Shown: piece by piece, positions 1 to 14,918 of the stretch
How positions within the stretch are numbered: the stretch's first letter is position 1
Layout of the letters: every line of letters begins with the position of its first letter
Source of the DNA: Microbispora oryzae
Lineage (GTDB): Bacteria; Actinomycetota; Actinomycetes; Streptosporangiales; Streptosporangiaceae
Length of the DNA stretch: 44,494 nt
Direction of reading: 5' to 3'
Assembly (NCBI RefSeq): GCF_017896165.1
Contig: NZ_JAFCNB010000035.1
Coordinates: 1 to 44,494, forward strand
Translations under genes and position numbers: made by a program
The notes under the pieces: model-generated
What the model was told of the DNA's origin: nothing
The model's database searches: none
Seen by the model: only the letters and a program-made list of their open reading frames with translations

Positions 1-2191
<2,191 letters not shown>

Positions 2192-2995
2192 ATGGAGAAG
2201 GCTTTCCCGGGGATCGATCCCGCCGTACCGAGCGTCGCCCGGATCTACGACTACCTTCTCGGCGGCAAGGACAACTTCGCGTCGGACCGGGCGGCGGCCG
2301 AGAAGGTCATCCAGCTCACCCCGAACGTCAGGGAAGGGGTCCGGTCCAACCGGCGCTTCCTGAGCCGGGCCGTGCGCTTCATGGCGGCGACCGGGATCCG
2401 CCAGTTCCTCGACATCGGCGCGGGCCTGCCCACTCAGGAGAACGTGCACCAGGTGGCCCTGCGGGTGGCGCCGGAATCCCACGTCGTCTACGTCGACAAC
2501 GATCCCATCGTGCTGACCCACGGGCGCGCTCTCCTGGCGGACAACGACCAGACCATCGTGCTGAGCGGCGACCTGCGCGAGCCCGAGGCCATCCTGGCCG
2601 ACCCGGAAGTGACCAAGCACCTCGACCTCGGCCAGCCGGTCGGCCTGCTGCTGCTCGCCGTGCTGCACTTCATTCCGGACGACGACGTGGCCCAGAGGGT
2701 CGTCGCGACGCTCCGCGACCGGCTCGCGCCCGGGAGCGCGCTGGCGATCAGCCACCTTTCCTTCGGCGACCTCGACGAGGAGAGGCTCCGCGAAGGCCGC
2801 GAGCTCTACACCAAGACCTCCGCCGGCTCGGCGACTCCCCGGAGCAGCGCGCAGATCCGCCGCTTCTTCGACGGGTTCACGCTCGTCGAGCCGGGCCTGG
2901 TCCCCACCGACGACTGGCGGCCCGAGGAGGGCGACCCCCGTCTTCCCGCACTGCCGGGCGTCGACGGTTTCGTCGGGGTCGGCCTTCTCCCCTGA
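2192..2995 (+). CDS. DUF574 family SAM-dependent methyltransferase
   Basis: About 267 aa. ATG 2192 is chosen over GTG 2186 because GGAAG at 2178 gives a 9-nt spacing. The protein has the actinobacterial S-adenosyl methyltransferase (Methyltransf_19, DUF574) layout: an N-terminal ARIYDYLLGGKDNFASD signature, then a Rossmann SAM motif (FLDIGAGLPTQENVHQ), an acidic strand end (VVYVDNDPIV) and the ADPEVTKHLDLGQPVGLLL stretch. The substrate is unknown for this family, which is highly multiplied in actinomycetes. It stands alone on its strand with no operon partners, and nothing ties it to the sugar hydrolases or to the downstream cluster. Confidence 0.88.
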   Translation: MEKAFPGIDPAVPSVARIYDYLLGGKDNFASDRAAAEKVIQLTPNVREGVRSNRRFLSRAVRFMAATGIRQFLDIGAGLPTQENVHQVALRVAPESHVVYVDNDPIVLTHGRALLADNDQTIVLSGDLREPEAILADPEVTKHLDLGQPVGLLLLAVLHFIPDDDVAQRVVATLRDRLAPGSALAISHLSFGDLDEERLREGRELYTKTSAGSATPRSSAQIRRFFDGFTLVEPGLVPTDDWRPEEGDPRLPALPGVDGFVGVGLLP

Positions 2996-3095
2996 GGCTC
3001 ACCTGAGGCGGTCGCGCGTAACGCGGGTCGTGCTCAGGGCGGTCTCGCGTGAGCTCGATGACCCGTGCTGTCGCCCAGCGGGCGGTGAGAAATCG

Positions 3096-3151
3096 GTAAC
3101 ACCCCAGCAACACGAAACATACCGGTAACACCCCCGAATACACGCCGAAAC
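3096..3151 (+). promoter_or_regulatory. GlnR-like operator upstream of amt
   Basis: Pentamers resembling GlnR half-sites recur with 6-nt spacers: GTAAC 3096, GCAAC 3107, then GAAAC 3114, GTAAC 3125, GAATA 3136 and GAAAC 3147. The last four are in exact 11-bp phase. GlnR binds gTnAc-n6-GaAAc arrays before nitrogen genes, including amtB, in actinomycetes. The location 65-120 bp before the ammonium transporter supports the reading. Confidence 0.75.
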
Positions 3152-3215
3152 GGTCATTGGTGAGTCTCATGGTGCGCGCCTGCGGCGCGACCACCGTGAG
3201 GAGTGTGAGACCGAC

Positions 3216-4532
<1,317 letters not shown>

Positions 4533-4633
4533 GCTCCGGCGCCGGGAGCGGCGGAGCCACGGCTGACGTGCGGTGGGCGGATCTCCCGATTCGTCCATGA
4601 GCCGTCAGGGCGCAGGCCGCCCCAGGATCTCGG

Positions 4634-4667
4634 CGACCCGGGCACCCGATGGGGCCCGGGTCGTGTT
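4634..4667 (+). terminator. Rho-independent terminator after amt
   Basis: A perfect 10-bp GC stem (CGACCCGGGC 4634-4643 with GCCCGGGTCG 4654-4663) and a 10-nt loop are followed by TGTTTT. It lies about 100 bp after the amt stop. Confidence 0.88.
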
Positions 4668-4687
4668 TTGACAACTCTGCTGAAACC

Positions 4688-4717
4688 TTGACGCAACATA
4701 CGCTCCCGTTCCATAGT
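4688..4717 (+). promoter_or_regulatory. Possible promoter of arabinofuranosidase gene
   Basis: TTGACG (4688-4693) and CATAGT (4712-4717) are separated by 18 nt. The LacI-type operator lies 55 bp downstream, fitting repression by roadblock. A second TTGACA at 4667 overlaps the terminator tail. This is inference from hexamers only. Confidence 0.4.
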
Positions 4718-4737
4718 GAGCACGTCGCTCCCACTGA

Positions 4738-6456
<1,719 letters not shown>

Positions 6457-6515
6457 TCCGGCAGAGCTGATCTCGCGCAGTTGATCCGGTAGGCGACGCG
6501 AGCGCCGGGCAGCGG

Positions 6516-6553
6516 TCCGGTTGGGGGCCACATCTCGGTGGTCTCCAACCGGA
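6516..6553. terminator. Bidirectional terminator between convergent genes
   Basis: A 38-nt hairpin: outer stem TCCGGTTGG/CCAACCGGA (perfect 9 bp) and inner stem GGCCAC/GTGGTC around ATCTCG. It lies between the convergent arabinofuranosidase and xylanase genes. It has no T-run, as is usual for actinomycete hairpins. Confidence 0.75.
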
Positions 6554-6569
6554 CACGCGTGTCCGAGCC

Positions 6570-7810
<1,241 letters not shown>

Positions 7811-7975
7811 ACCGGCCCTGCCGGGTGTCAACGATCGGCGGACGACGGGGAAGGACCCGTTCCCGGCCGAGGCGTCGGGAGGAGGTGTCGCGCCTGTTCG
7901 CCGCCCCTCTCCGGCCGGTCACGCCCGGGAGCGGCGGATGAAAATTTCGGCCGCGTGCGGCGGGCCCTCGTCAGG

Positions 7976-8902
7976 TCATCCGGACGCCGGGCTGAGCCGG
8001 CGGGGCCGGACCATGACCCGCCGGAGGTCGCAGAGCTCGACGTCGAAGTTCGCGGCCGTGGTGCGCAGCCGGGAGAACATCGCGTCCGGGCCGGTGACCC
8101 AGAGCCGGTCGACCCCCAGCTCGCGCAGCGACCGGACGGTGTCGATCCAGCGGATCGGCCGGACGAACCCGTCGAGCAGACAGGCCCGCAGCTCCCCGGG
8201 GCCGGTCAGCACCGCGCCGTCCTGATACGAGACGACGGGCATCCGCGGCGCCGACAACGTGTGCCGCGCGTACACCTCCTCCATCCGGGCGCGGATCCCG
8301 GTGAACGCGGACGCGTGCGCGGGCGGGCGCATCGTGTAGAGCGAGTACCCGCCGGCCTCGCTGATGGCCGCCTTGAAACCGGCGAGCTCCGCCTCGCGCA
8401 GCGACACCATGTGGAAGTCGGCGTCCAGGCGGCCGGAGATGTCGTGCCACTCCAGGCCGGCCAGCAGTGGGCCGAGCCGTTCATCGGGCACCCGGACGAA
8501 CGAGTGGGTGACGACGTCGCGATGCTCGGCGGCGAAGTAGCGCCGCTCGACGCGGGCGATCTCGTCCACCAGCCGGACCGTGTCGGCGAAGGGGAGCGCG
8601 CCGGTGTAGGCGAGCGCGGCCCGTTCCCCGAAGCTGGGTCCGACGCAGAACTCGGGGGCGGCGCCCAGCCGCTCCTCGGCCCACTCCGCCAGGGCCAGGC
8701 ACGCGACGAGCACCGCGACCTGGACGGGTTCGGCGTAGTCGTCGTCTTCGGGCGCGTCGGCCAGGGCGTCGGCGAGGTGATAGCCGAGGGCGTCGTCGGC
8801 CTCGGCGAGGAGCCGCCGCGCGATCGGGTGGATCATGAGGAACGTGCCGAGGTCGTTGCGGCGGACCGGGGAGAGCGCGGGGAAGACGATGGCGGCGGTC
8901 AC
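7976..8902 (-). CDS. Discrete acyltransferase, probable 4-guanidinobutyryl-CoA:ACP transferase
   Basis: 308 aa with a GTG start at 8902 that overlaps the ligase stop by 4 nt (GTGA). It has the FabD/acyltransferase fold: FPALSPVRR near the N-terminus, a nucleophile elbow CVGPSFGERAAL where Pro replaces the usual His of GHSxG, and a catalytic-His segment PPAHASAF. The elbow and the partner genes fit the stand-alone acyltransferases that move a 4-guanidinobutyryl group from CoA to the loading ACP in azalomycin-type pathways, rather than a malonyl transferase for fatty acid synthesis. The partner would be the bare N-terminal ACP of the PKS at 30442. Its substrate is inferred from context. Confidence 0.8.
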   Translation of the reverse strand: MTAAIVFPALSPVRRNDLGTFLMIHPIARRLLAEADDALGYHLADALADAPEDDDYAEPVQVAVLVACLALAEWAEERLGAAPEFCVGPSFGERAALAYTGALPFADTVRLVDEIARVERRYFAAEHRDVVTHSFVRVPDERLGPLLAGLEWHDISGRLDADFHMVSLREAELAGFKAAISEAGGYSLYTMRPPAHASAFTGIRARMEEVYARHTLSAPRMPVVSYQDGAVLTGPGELRACLLDGFVRPIRWIDTVRSLRELGVDRLWVTGPDAMFSRLRTTAANFDVELCDLRRVMVRPRRLSPASG

Positions 8903-10392
8903 GCGGGCACCTCGGCCGGAGCTCCGGCGTACGCCCTCTCTGCGGCCAGCATCTCCAGCTCCCGCCGGTCGGGCTTGCCGTTGCGGTTGAGCGGCAGCCG
9001 GTCCAGGACGACGACCCGGTTGGGCTGTTCGTAGGCCGGCAGCACCGCGCAGATGCGCTCCCGCCAGTGCGCGGCGTCCGCGCCGGTCTCGTCCTCGACG
9101 AAGAACACCAGCGAGCTGCCCCGGCGGTCGTCCGGGATAGCGATCACTTTCGCCGAGCACCCCGCCCGCGCGATCCGCGCCTCGATCTGCTCGGGATAGA
9201 GCGTGTAACCCATCCGGTGCACGGCCAGTTTGCGGCCGATGACGACCAGGTTGCCGTTCTCGTCGAGCCGGCCGAAGTCGCCGGTGCGCCGCCAGCCCCG
9301 GGCGACGGGGGCGAGCTCGCCCTGCTGATCGAGATAGCCCTCCATGAGGTCCGGCGAGTCGACCTCGATCTCGCCGATCTCGTCCGGGCGGAGCGCCGTG
9401 CCCGCGTCGTCGACGATCCGCACGCCCATTCCCTCGACCGGGCGGCCGGTGGCCACCGGGTTGTCCTCGGTCGCGAAGGAGACGTTGCCCAGCTCCGTGC
9501 TGCCGTAGCTGTCGAGCAGGGGCTTGCCGCACAGCTCGACGTACCGGTCGACCAGGGTGGGGTCAAGCGGTGCGGCGCCGCTGCAGAACAGCCGCACGCG
9601 GCCCAGGTCGGCCATCGGATCGGGCCGCCGGGTGACGATGTTCCAGATGCTGCGGTAGGTGGCCGGGGTGGCGTCGAGCACCGTGGCGCCGGTCTCGCCG
9701 GCCAGGCGCAGCGCCCGGTCGATCCGGCGGTACGGCGCGACCACCAGGGAGCACCGCGTCAACCAGGCGATGAACACCATGGACAGCCCGTACTGGTGGG
9801 AGAACGGCAGCAGCGGCAGCAGGACGTCGTCGGCGCGGTGGCCGATCTGGGCGGCGTTGCGCTCCAGGTTCCGCAGGAACCGGGCGCCGGTCTTCACCAC
9901 CCCCTTCGGGACGCCGGTCGACCCGGAGGACCACATGATTAGCCCGTCCGGGAGCCCGCGCCAGACGTCCAGGTCGAGCGGGCCGGAAAGGACGGGGGAG
10001 GGCCGTGACGCGGCCGCGGCCAGCAGGTGGCGGACGCGCACCGTCTCGCCCTCGCCCGGCGGCGGCGCGTCGTCGTCCACGATCGACAGCACGGCCCGGG
10101 TGAGGCGGTGGATGCGAGTGGTCTCCTCGGCCGTGTCCTGATGGTCGACGAGCACGATCGACGCGCCGGCGTGGGCCAGGCCGAGCAGCACCGTGACCCA
10201 GTCGGCGGAGTTGTCCGCCTTGAACAGGACGCGGGAGCCCGGCCGGACCCCGAGGCCGGCGAGGACCCGGGCGACGCCGGCGGCCGACCGCTCAAGCTCG
10301 GCCAGGGGCTGTGCGGAGCCGGGTGCGAAGACAGTGGCGGTGTCGGTGCCGGTATCAGCGGCGGTATCAGTGCCGGTGTGAGTGGCGGTCAT
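8899..10392 (-). CDS. Acyl-CoA ligase, probable 4-guanidinobutyrate:CoA ligase
   Basis: 497 aa ANL-superfamily adenylate-forming enzyme from ATG 10392. It shows the P-loop SSGSTGVPKG (155-164), the A5 motif YGSTE (296-300), the A7 motif TGDFGRL (370-376), the hinge region IGRKLAVHRMGY and the A10 lysine in NRNGKPDR (K473). The first 20 residues are a Thr/Asp-rich repeat (TGTDTAADTGTDTAT) that is probably unstructured. Coupled translation with the acyltransferase, and the neighbouring ureohydrolase, point to activation of 4-guanidinobutyrate as its CoA thioester for PKS priming. GGAAGG lies 13 nt before the ATG, slightly far, so the start may be further downstream. The ligase class is certain; the substrate is inferred. 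Confidence 0.85.
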   Translation of the reverse strand: MTATHTGTDTAADTGTDTATVFAPGSAQPLAELERSAAGVARVLAGLGVRPGSRVLFKADNSADWVTVLLGLAHAGASIVLVDHQDTAEETTRIHRLTRAVLSIVDDDAPPPGEGETVRVRHLLAAAASRPSPVLSGPLDLDVWRGLPDGLIMWSSGSTGVPKGVVKTGARFLRNLERNAAQIGHRADDVLLPLLPFSHQYGLSMVFIAWLTRCSLVVAPYRRIDRALRLAGETGATVLDATPATYRSIWNIVTRRPDPMADLGRVRLFCSGAAPLDPTLVDRYVELCGKPLLDSYGSTELGNVSFATEDNPVATGRPVEGMGVRIVDDAGTALRPDEIGEIEVDSPDLMEGYLDQQGELAPVARGWRRTGDFGRLDENGNLVVIGRKLAVHRMGYTLYPEQIEARIARAGCSAKVIAIPDDRRGSSLVFFVEDETGADAAHWRERICAVLPAYEQPNRVVVLDRLPLNRNGKPDRRELEMLAAERAYAGAPAEVPA

Positions 10393-10433
10393 CGGCGGAT
10401 GCCGTCCTTCCGCGGATGGAGGTACGGGCGGAG

Positions 10434-11552
10434 TCAGGTGAGCGGGAACTTCAGCTGGCCGGAGGCGATCGGATTGACGTAGTCGGCGCTGACCATCCCG
10501 GCCTTCTTCATCGCCAGGCCGGTCAGGCCCTCGAAGATGGCCCGGCGGGCGTTCATCGTGGTCGAGTAGCCCGGGTCGAGATGCGGCGCGACCTCCACGA
10601 CGTCCATCCCGATGACGTTGGTCTCCGCGCACAGGCGGCGGAACGCCGGGAACAGCTCGCGCGGTGTCAGCCCGCCCGGCTCCGGAGTGCCGGTTCCGGG
10701 CGCGAACGCGGGGTCGAGGACGTCGATGTCGAGTGACAGGTAGACGAACTCGGGTCCGTCGAGGACCTCCTCGATGACCTTGTCGAGCACGGCGGCGAAG
10801 CCCCGCCTCTCGATCTCGACCATGAAGTGGGTCCGCAGGCCGTTGCGGCGCATCCAGTTGAACAGCGCGTCGTCCGGGCCGGTCGGCGTGCGCAGCCCCA
10901 CCTGCACGAAGTTCTTGCCCGGGATCCGCTTCTCCTCGATCAGCCGCCAGATTGGGGTGCCGTGGGTGACCCGGTGGCCGAAGATGTGCTCGTGGCAGTC
11001 GGGGTGGGCGTCGAAGTGGACGACGCCCACCTTGTCCGGTCCGTACAGGTCGGCCAGGGCGCCGACGCTGGCGATCATGAGGGAGTGGTCGCCGCCGAGG
11101 ATCACCGGCACCGCCCCGACGTCCGCGACCTCGCGGACGGTCGCGGCGATCGACGGCAGCGACTTCTCGACGCTGAAGATGTCGACCGCTGCGTCGCCGT
11201 AGTCGACCACCTTGAGCAGGTTGAACGGGCTCACCCGGGTGCTCGCGTTGACCAGCAGCTCGGGGGTGTTGAACAGGTACCGCTCGTCGGAGCGGAGCGC
11301 GCGCGGGCCGTAGGCGGCGCCCCGGTGGCCGGAGGAGGAGTCGAGCGGTACGCCGAACACCGCCACGTCGACGCCGCCGGCGCGCAGGTCCTCCTGGTCG
11401 AGGCAGACCGGCACCCCCATGAACGTGGGGATGCCGCTGTAGGCCGCCTGGAGGAAGTTGCGCCGCAGGTCGATCGGGCCGGGCTCGCGCGATGGGGACT
11501 GCGAGCGGTCGATCGGAATTCGCCAAACCTCTTCGGGCCCGTTTTCCGTCAC
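10434..11552 (-). CDS. Agmatinase/guanidinobutyrase-like ureohydrolase
   Basis: 372 aa arginase-superfamily enzyme with a GTG start at 11552 and a good site (GGAAG) 5-9 nt upstream. All manganese ligands are present: H156 in GGDHS, D181/H183/D185 in HFDAHPDCHE, and D275/D277 in SLDIDVLDP. The THGTP segment carries the catalytic His (H197). It hydrolyses a guanidino group to an amine plus urea. In related aminopolyol pathways (desertomycin, mediomycin) such an enzyme removes the amidino group after chain assembly, so the guanidine acts as a protecting group. Here it heads an operon with the ligase and acyltransferase and carries the GCTAGGGG operator candidate upstream. A role in free 4-guanidinobutyrate or agmatine catabolism is possible but less likely in this setting. 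Confidence 0.88.
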   Translation of the reverse strand: MTENGPEEVWRIPIDRSQSPSREPGPIDLRRNFLQAAYSGIPTFMGVPVCLDQEDLRAGGVDVAVFGVPLDSSSGHRGAAYGPRALRSDERYLFNTPELLVNASTRVSPFNLLKVVDYGDAAVDIFSVEKSLPSIAATVREVADVGAVPVILGGDHSLMIASVGALADLYGPDKVGVVHFDAHPDCHEHIFGHRVTHGTPIWRLIEEKRIPGKNFVQVGLRTPTGPDDALFNWMRRNGLRTHFMVEIERRGFAAVLDKVIEEVLDGPEFVYLSLDIDVLDPAFAPGTGTPEPGGLTPRELFPAFRRLCAETNVIGMDVVEVAPHLDPGYSTTMNARRAIFEGLTGLAMKKAGMVSADYVNPIASGQLKFPLT

Positions 11553-11631
11553 GCTACTTCCTTTTGTAAAGGCACAGCCGGCAACTACCCAACGTCGGCG
11601 GCACGCTACTGAGCAGCGTTTCCGGGGCCAA

Positions 11632-11650
11632 CCCCAGCGGATCCCCTAGC
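11632..11650 (-). promoter_or_regulatory. GCTAGGGG direct-repeat operator candidate (ureohydrolase operon)
   Basis: On the minus strand it reads GCTAGGGG-ATCCG-CTGGGG, two hexamers in 11-bp phase, 80-98 nt upstream of the ureohydrolase start and in the same orientation as the gene. The same motif recurs before three other cluster operons (see findings). Confidence 0.7.
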
Positions 11651-11902
11651 GGGCGGAACCCGTAGAGTAAGGCGCGGTCGTCTTCGAGGAATTCCTGTTC
11701 ACGCCTCTGTCGTAGCCGATCCATTCGGCGAATGCCGGGGTTAATGTCGAGAAAGTTAACGTGAAGGAAACGCTCGGCGGCGCGGAAGTCGTATCGCCGA
11801 AGAAACGCCGTTCCCGCGGTCAACCAGCGAATCGCTCGCCTTCCGCGGCGGCCGGATCGCATGTTGCGGGCACTCAAACCATTTGGGTAGGTTTTGCAAC
11901 AA

Positions 11903-11923
11903 AAGTGAACCGTAGGTGAACTT
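11903..11923. promoter_or_regulatory. AAGTnnACC-n3-GGTnnACTT palindrome
   Basis: AAGTGAACCGTAGGTGAACT plus a final T is a perfect inverted repeat at its 14 arm positions. It lies 182 bp before the LAL regulator start and 350 bp before the ureohydrolase start. It has the form of a homodimer operator (TetR/GntR-like); the binding protein is unknown. Confidence 0.5.
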
Positions 11924-12104
11924 AAAACGATCTTTCCGGGCGGTACTGGATCGCCCCGATTCGCGCGTCCTAAATTGAGGCCGTCGCCCTGGTCCGGCCC
12001 CGTGACCTGCTGGAAGTCCTCAATTCGTGCTGCTCGCGCGTTGAGTGCTGCCGCGGCGTCATTGAGTGGCGGACAACGGGCGTGACCTCGGGGAGGAGTC
12101 ACGG

Positions 12105-14888
12105 ATGGTGTTTGTCGAACGGCAGGAGCAACTCGCGGGTTTCACGACCGCGCTCACCGAGTGCGAGGCCGGTGACGGCCGGCTGATGGCGGTCGTGGGC
12201 CCGCTGGCCAGCGGCAAGACGGCGTTGCTGCGGGCGTTCACCGAGCGCGCCGCCGATCTCGGCTTCCACGTGCTGCGGGCCGCCGGCACCCGGACCGAGC
12301 GGGAGCTGCCGCTGAGCCTGGTCAACCAGTTCTGCCACGACTTTCCGTTCGGCGTCCACGGGGCGAGCCGCGCGGAGCTGCTCCGCGAGGTGCACAGCAC
12401 CGCCGTCCGCCATGGCCGGGGACCGATGGCTCCCGGGCCTCGGCTGGCGAGCATGCTGCTCAACGCGTCCGCGGCTCTGCTGGCCGCCAGCGAGCAGAAG
12501 CCGATGCTCGTGGCGGTCGACGACCTGCACCACGTGGACCCGCTCTCCCTGCACTGCCTGCTCTACCTGGTGCGGCGCATGCGCAGGGCGCGGATCCTCG
12601 TGGTGGCCACCGGGGGCGACCTGGTGGAGCCCACCGAGCCGCAGCTCTACGCGGAACTGATGGAGCTGGCGTCCGACAACCACCTCGCACTCCCCCCGCT
12701 GTCCCGGCACGGGGTCGGAGAGCTGCTCGCCGAAGCCCTCGGCGAGCAGCCGGCCGAGTCTCTGGTGGACGCCTGTGTGCGGGCGTCCGGAGGCAATCCG
12801 CTGCTCACCCGGACGCTGATCGCGGATCTGCGGAACTCGGGCGGGACCGGCCTCGACCGGGACGGGCAGGTGCTGCCCGGCCGCTCGTACACGTCCGCCT
12901 TCCGCCGGTACGTGGAGCGGTGCGACCCGCTGATCCGGCGGGTTCTGGCCGCCGCCGCGATGTTCGACGGGCGCCCGCCCGCCGGCCCGCTCACGCTCGC
13001 GCGCCTGGCCGAGGTCGACACCGCGGCCGCCCGCCGAGCGCTGTCCAGCCTGGAGAGCGCCGGCCTGGTCGTCGACGGCCGTCTCCCGCACTCCCGGGCC
13101 CGCCAGGCGGTGCTCGACCAGCTGCCGCCCTCGGACCTGACCGATCTGCACCTGAGGGCGGCCCGCCTTCTCCATGAGGAGGGCTCGGCGCCGCTTCCGG
13201 TGGCCCGGCACCTGCTCGCTGCCGGAAAGACGCCGGAGTGGGCCGGCCCGGTGCTCGTCGCCGCGGCGGATGGGCTGCTCGGCACCGGCGACACCGAGCA
13301 CGCCGTCGCGCTGCTGCGGCTGGCGCACGACGGCGCGTCCGATGACGTGGAGCGCGCCGCGCTCAAGGCCGCGCTGTATCAGGCGGAGTGGCGCACCGAC
13401 CCGGACGCCGCCGGGCACCGGCTGGGCCAGCTCGCGGCCGCCGCCCGGGCCGACCGGCTGAGTGTGGCCGCGCGGGTGGCCACCGTGCACGGCCTGCTCT
13501 GGCTGGGGCGCATCGCCGAGGCGGCCGAAGTGCTCGACGGCCTCGCGGAGCTCGACGCCGACCCCGAAGAGAGCGCCGAAATCCGGTTCCTCACCGTATG
13601 GACCAGGTTCACCCACCCTGGCCTCCTCAGCGACGAGTGGGTGGAGACCCGCGCGTCGCGGCGCGGTGTCGAGGGCGCGGTCAACCCCACGGAGGCGCTC
13701 GCGAACGCCGTGGAGACCCTGATGGCCAAGGGGCCCAACGCCGCCGCGGTGGTCGCGGCCGAGCAGACCCTGCCGCGCTCTCCGCTCCGCGGCGGTGCGA
13801 TGCCCTCTCTCGCCGCGGCGCTGGTCATCCTCGTCTACGCCGATCACCTGGAGACCGCGACCCTCTGGGCCGACCGCCTGCTGGCGCAGGCCCGTGAGAG
13901 CGGCGCCCCGTCATGGCTGGCCATGCTGACGGCGATCCGAGCCGACATCGCGCTCCGCTCCGGCCGGCTCGGCGAGGCACAGTGTTACGCCGAGACCGCG
14001 CTCGGCATGATGTCCACCGAGAGCTGGGCGGCCGGGATCGGCGTTCCGGTGGGCACCGCGCTGCTCGCGCAGACCGCGCGCGGCCGGCTGGAGGAGGCGG
14101 GCCGGCACCTCGACCGGCCGGTGCCGGACGCGATGTTCCAGACCATCTGGGGCCTGCACTACCTGCGGGCGCGCGGCGGGTACTATCTCGCGACCGGCCG
14201 GGCGGAGGCCGCCCTCGACGACTTCACCACCTGCGGCGACCTGATGGCCCGGTGGAACCTCGACCTGCCCGCCATCGTGCCCTGGCGCGTCCACGCCGCC
14301 CACGCCCACCTGGCGCTCAACCAGCCGGAGCAGGCCCGCGCGCTGGCCGAGAGCCAGCTCACCCAGCTGGGGCAGGAACCCAGCCGGACGAAGGCGGCCG
14401 CGCTGCGCGTGCTGGCCGCGGCCGCGCCCGTCGCGCAGCGCCCGACGCTGCTGCGCGAGGCGGCCGAGATGCTCCGCGCCTGCGGTGACCGCCTGGAGCT
14501 GGCCCACACGCTGGCCGACCTGAGCCAGGCGCAGCGCTCGCTCGGCGACTTCCACCGCGCCCGGATGACCGTACGCCGGGCCTGCGACCTGGCCGGCGAC
14601 TGCCAGGCGGACGCGCTGCGCCAGCGGCTGCTCCCCGACGTCGACCACGCGGCGCTGGAGGCGGCCGACGAGACCGACGCCGAGGCGCTCAACTCGCTCA
14701 GCGACGCCGAGCGGCGGGTCGCCGCGCTGGCCGCCCAGGGCAGCACCAACCGGCAGATCGCCAACAAGCTGTTCGTCACGGTGAGCACCGTCGAGCAGCA
14801 CCTGACCAAGGTCTACCGCAAGCTCAACGTGACCCGGCGGGCCGACCTGCTGGTCAAGCTCGGGCCGCGGATCAGCAACATCGCCTGA
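12105..14888 (+). CDS. LAL-family LuxR transcriptional regulator
   Basis: 927 aa, the usual size of large ATP-binding LuxR (LAL) regulators. ATG 12105 is chosen over GTG 12066 because GGGGAGGAG ends 7 nt before it. An N-terminal AAA-type ATPase carries Walker A GPLASGKT (32-39) and Walker B MLVAVDD (134-140). The middle is a long helical repeat (TPR-like) region. The C-terminus is a LuxR/GerE helix-turn-helix (LSDAERRVAALAAQGSTNRQ and onward, with TVSTVEQHLTKVYRKLNV). LALs are common pathway-specific activators of macrolide and polyene clusters, and this one lies between the starter-unit operon and the exporter operon. It is the natural candidate to bind the GCTAGGGG repeats. No such box precedes its own gene. 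Confidence 0.93.
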   Translation: MVFVERQEQLAGFTTALTECEAGDGRLMAVVGPLASGKTALLRAFTERAADLGFHVLRAAGTRTERELPLSLVNQFCHDFPFGVHGASRAELLREVHSTAVRHGRGPMAPGPRLASMLLNASAALLAASEQKPMLVAVDDLHHVDPLSLHCLLYLVRRMRRARILVVATGGDLVEPTEPQLYAELMELASDNHLALPPLSRHGVGELLAEALGEQPAESLVDACVRASGGNPLLTRTLIADLRNSGGTGLDRDGQVLPGRSYTSAFRRYVERCDPLIRRVLAAAAMFDGRPPAGPLTLARLAEVDTAAARRALSSLESAGLVVDGRLPHSRARQAVLDQLPPSDLTDLHLRAARLLHEEGSAPLPVARHLLAAGKTPEWAGPVLVAAADGLLGTGDTEHAVALLRLAHDGASDDVERAALKAALYQAEWRTDPDAAGHRLGQLAAAARADRLSVAARVATVHGLLWLGRIAEAAEVLDGLAELDADPEESAEIRFLTVWTRFTHPGLLSDEWVETRASRRGVEGAVNPTEALANAVETLMAKGPNAAAVVAAEQTLPRSPLRGGAMPSLAAALVILVYADHLETATLWADRLLAQARESGAPSWLAMLTAIRADIALRSGRLGEAQCYAETALGMMSTESWAAGIGVPVGTALLAQTARGRLEEAGRHLDRPVPDAMFQTIWGLHYLRARGGYYLATGRAEAALDDFTTCGDLMARWNLDLPAIVPWRVHAAHAHLALNQPEQARALAESQLTQLGQEPSRTKAAALRVLAAAAPVAQRPTLLREAAEMLRACGDRLELAHTLADLSQAQRSLGDFHRARMTVRRACDLAGDCQADALRQRLLPDVDHAALEAADETDAEALNSLSDAERRVAALAAQGSTNRQIANKLFVTVSTVEQHLTKVYRKLNVTRRADLLVKLGPRISNIA

Positions 14889-14918
14889 GCGTCTCGCGGG
14901 TGAGCGCGTGGAGGGCGC

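Larger units (their letters stand above)
11553..12104. other. Divergent regulatory region, ureohydrolase operon / LAL regulator
   Basis: About 550 bp with lower GC than its surroundings. A 102-codon open frame on the minus strand (11554-11862) ends 2 nt before the ureohydrolase start, but it has no ribosome binding site and poor codon bias and it contains the operator candidate, so I read it as leader DNA. The region also holds a 21-nt palindrome (11903-11923). Confidence 0.55.

Noticed and set aside
7840..7910. Terminator after the acyltransferase gene
   Set aside because: Only an imperfect 6-bp stem (CGGGGAA with GTTCCCG) without a T-run; not strong enough to call.
11554..11862. Possible 102-codon gene ending 2 nt before the ureohydrolase start
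   Set aside because: No ribosome binding site, weak codon bias, no family resemblance, and the GCTAGGGG operator candidate lies inside it. A leader/promoter region explains it better.
12066..12104. Upstream GTG start for the LAL regulator
   Set aside because: The ATG at 12105 has GGGGAGGAG at ideal spacing; the extension has no conserved sequence.
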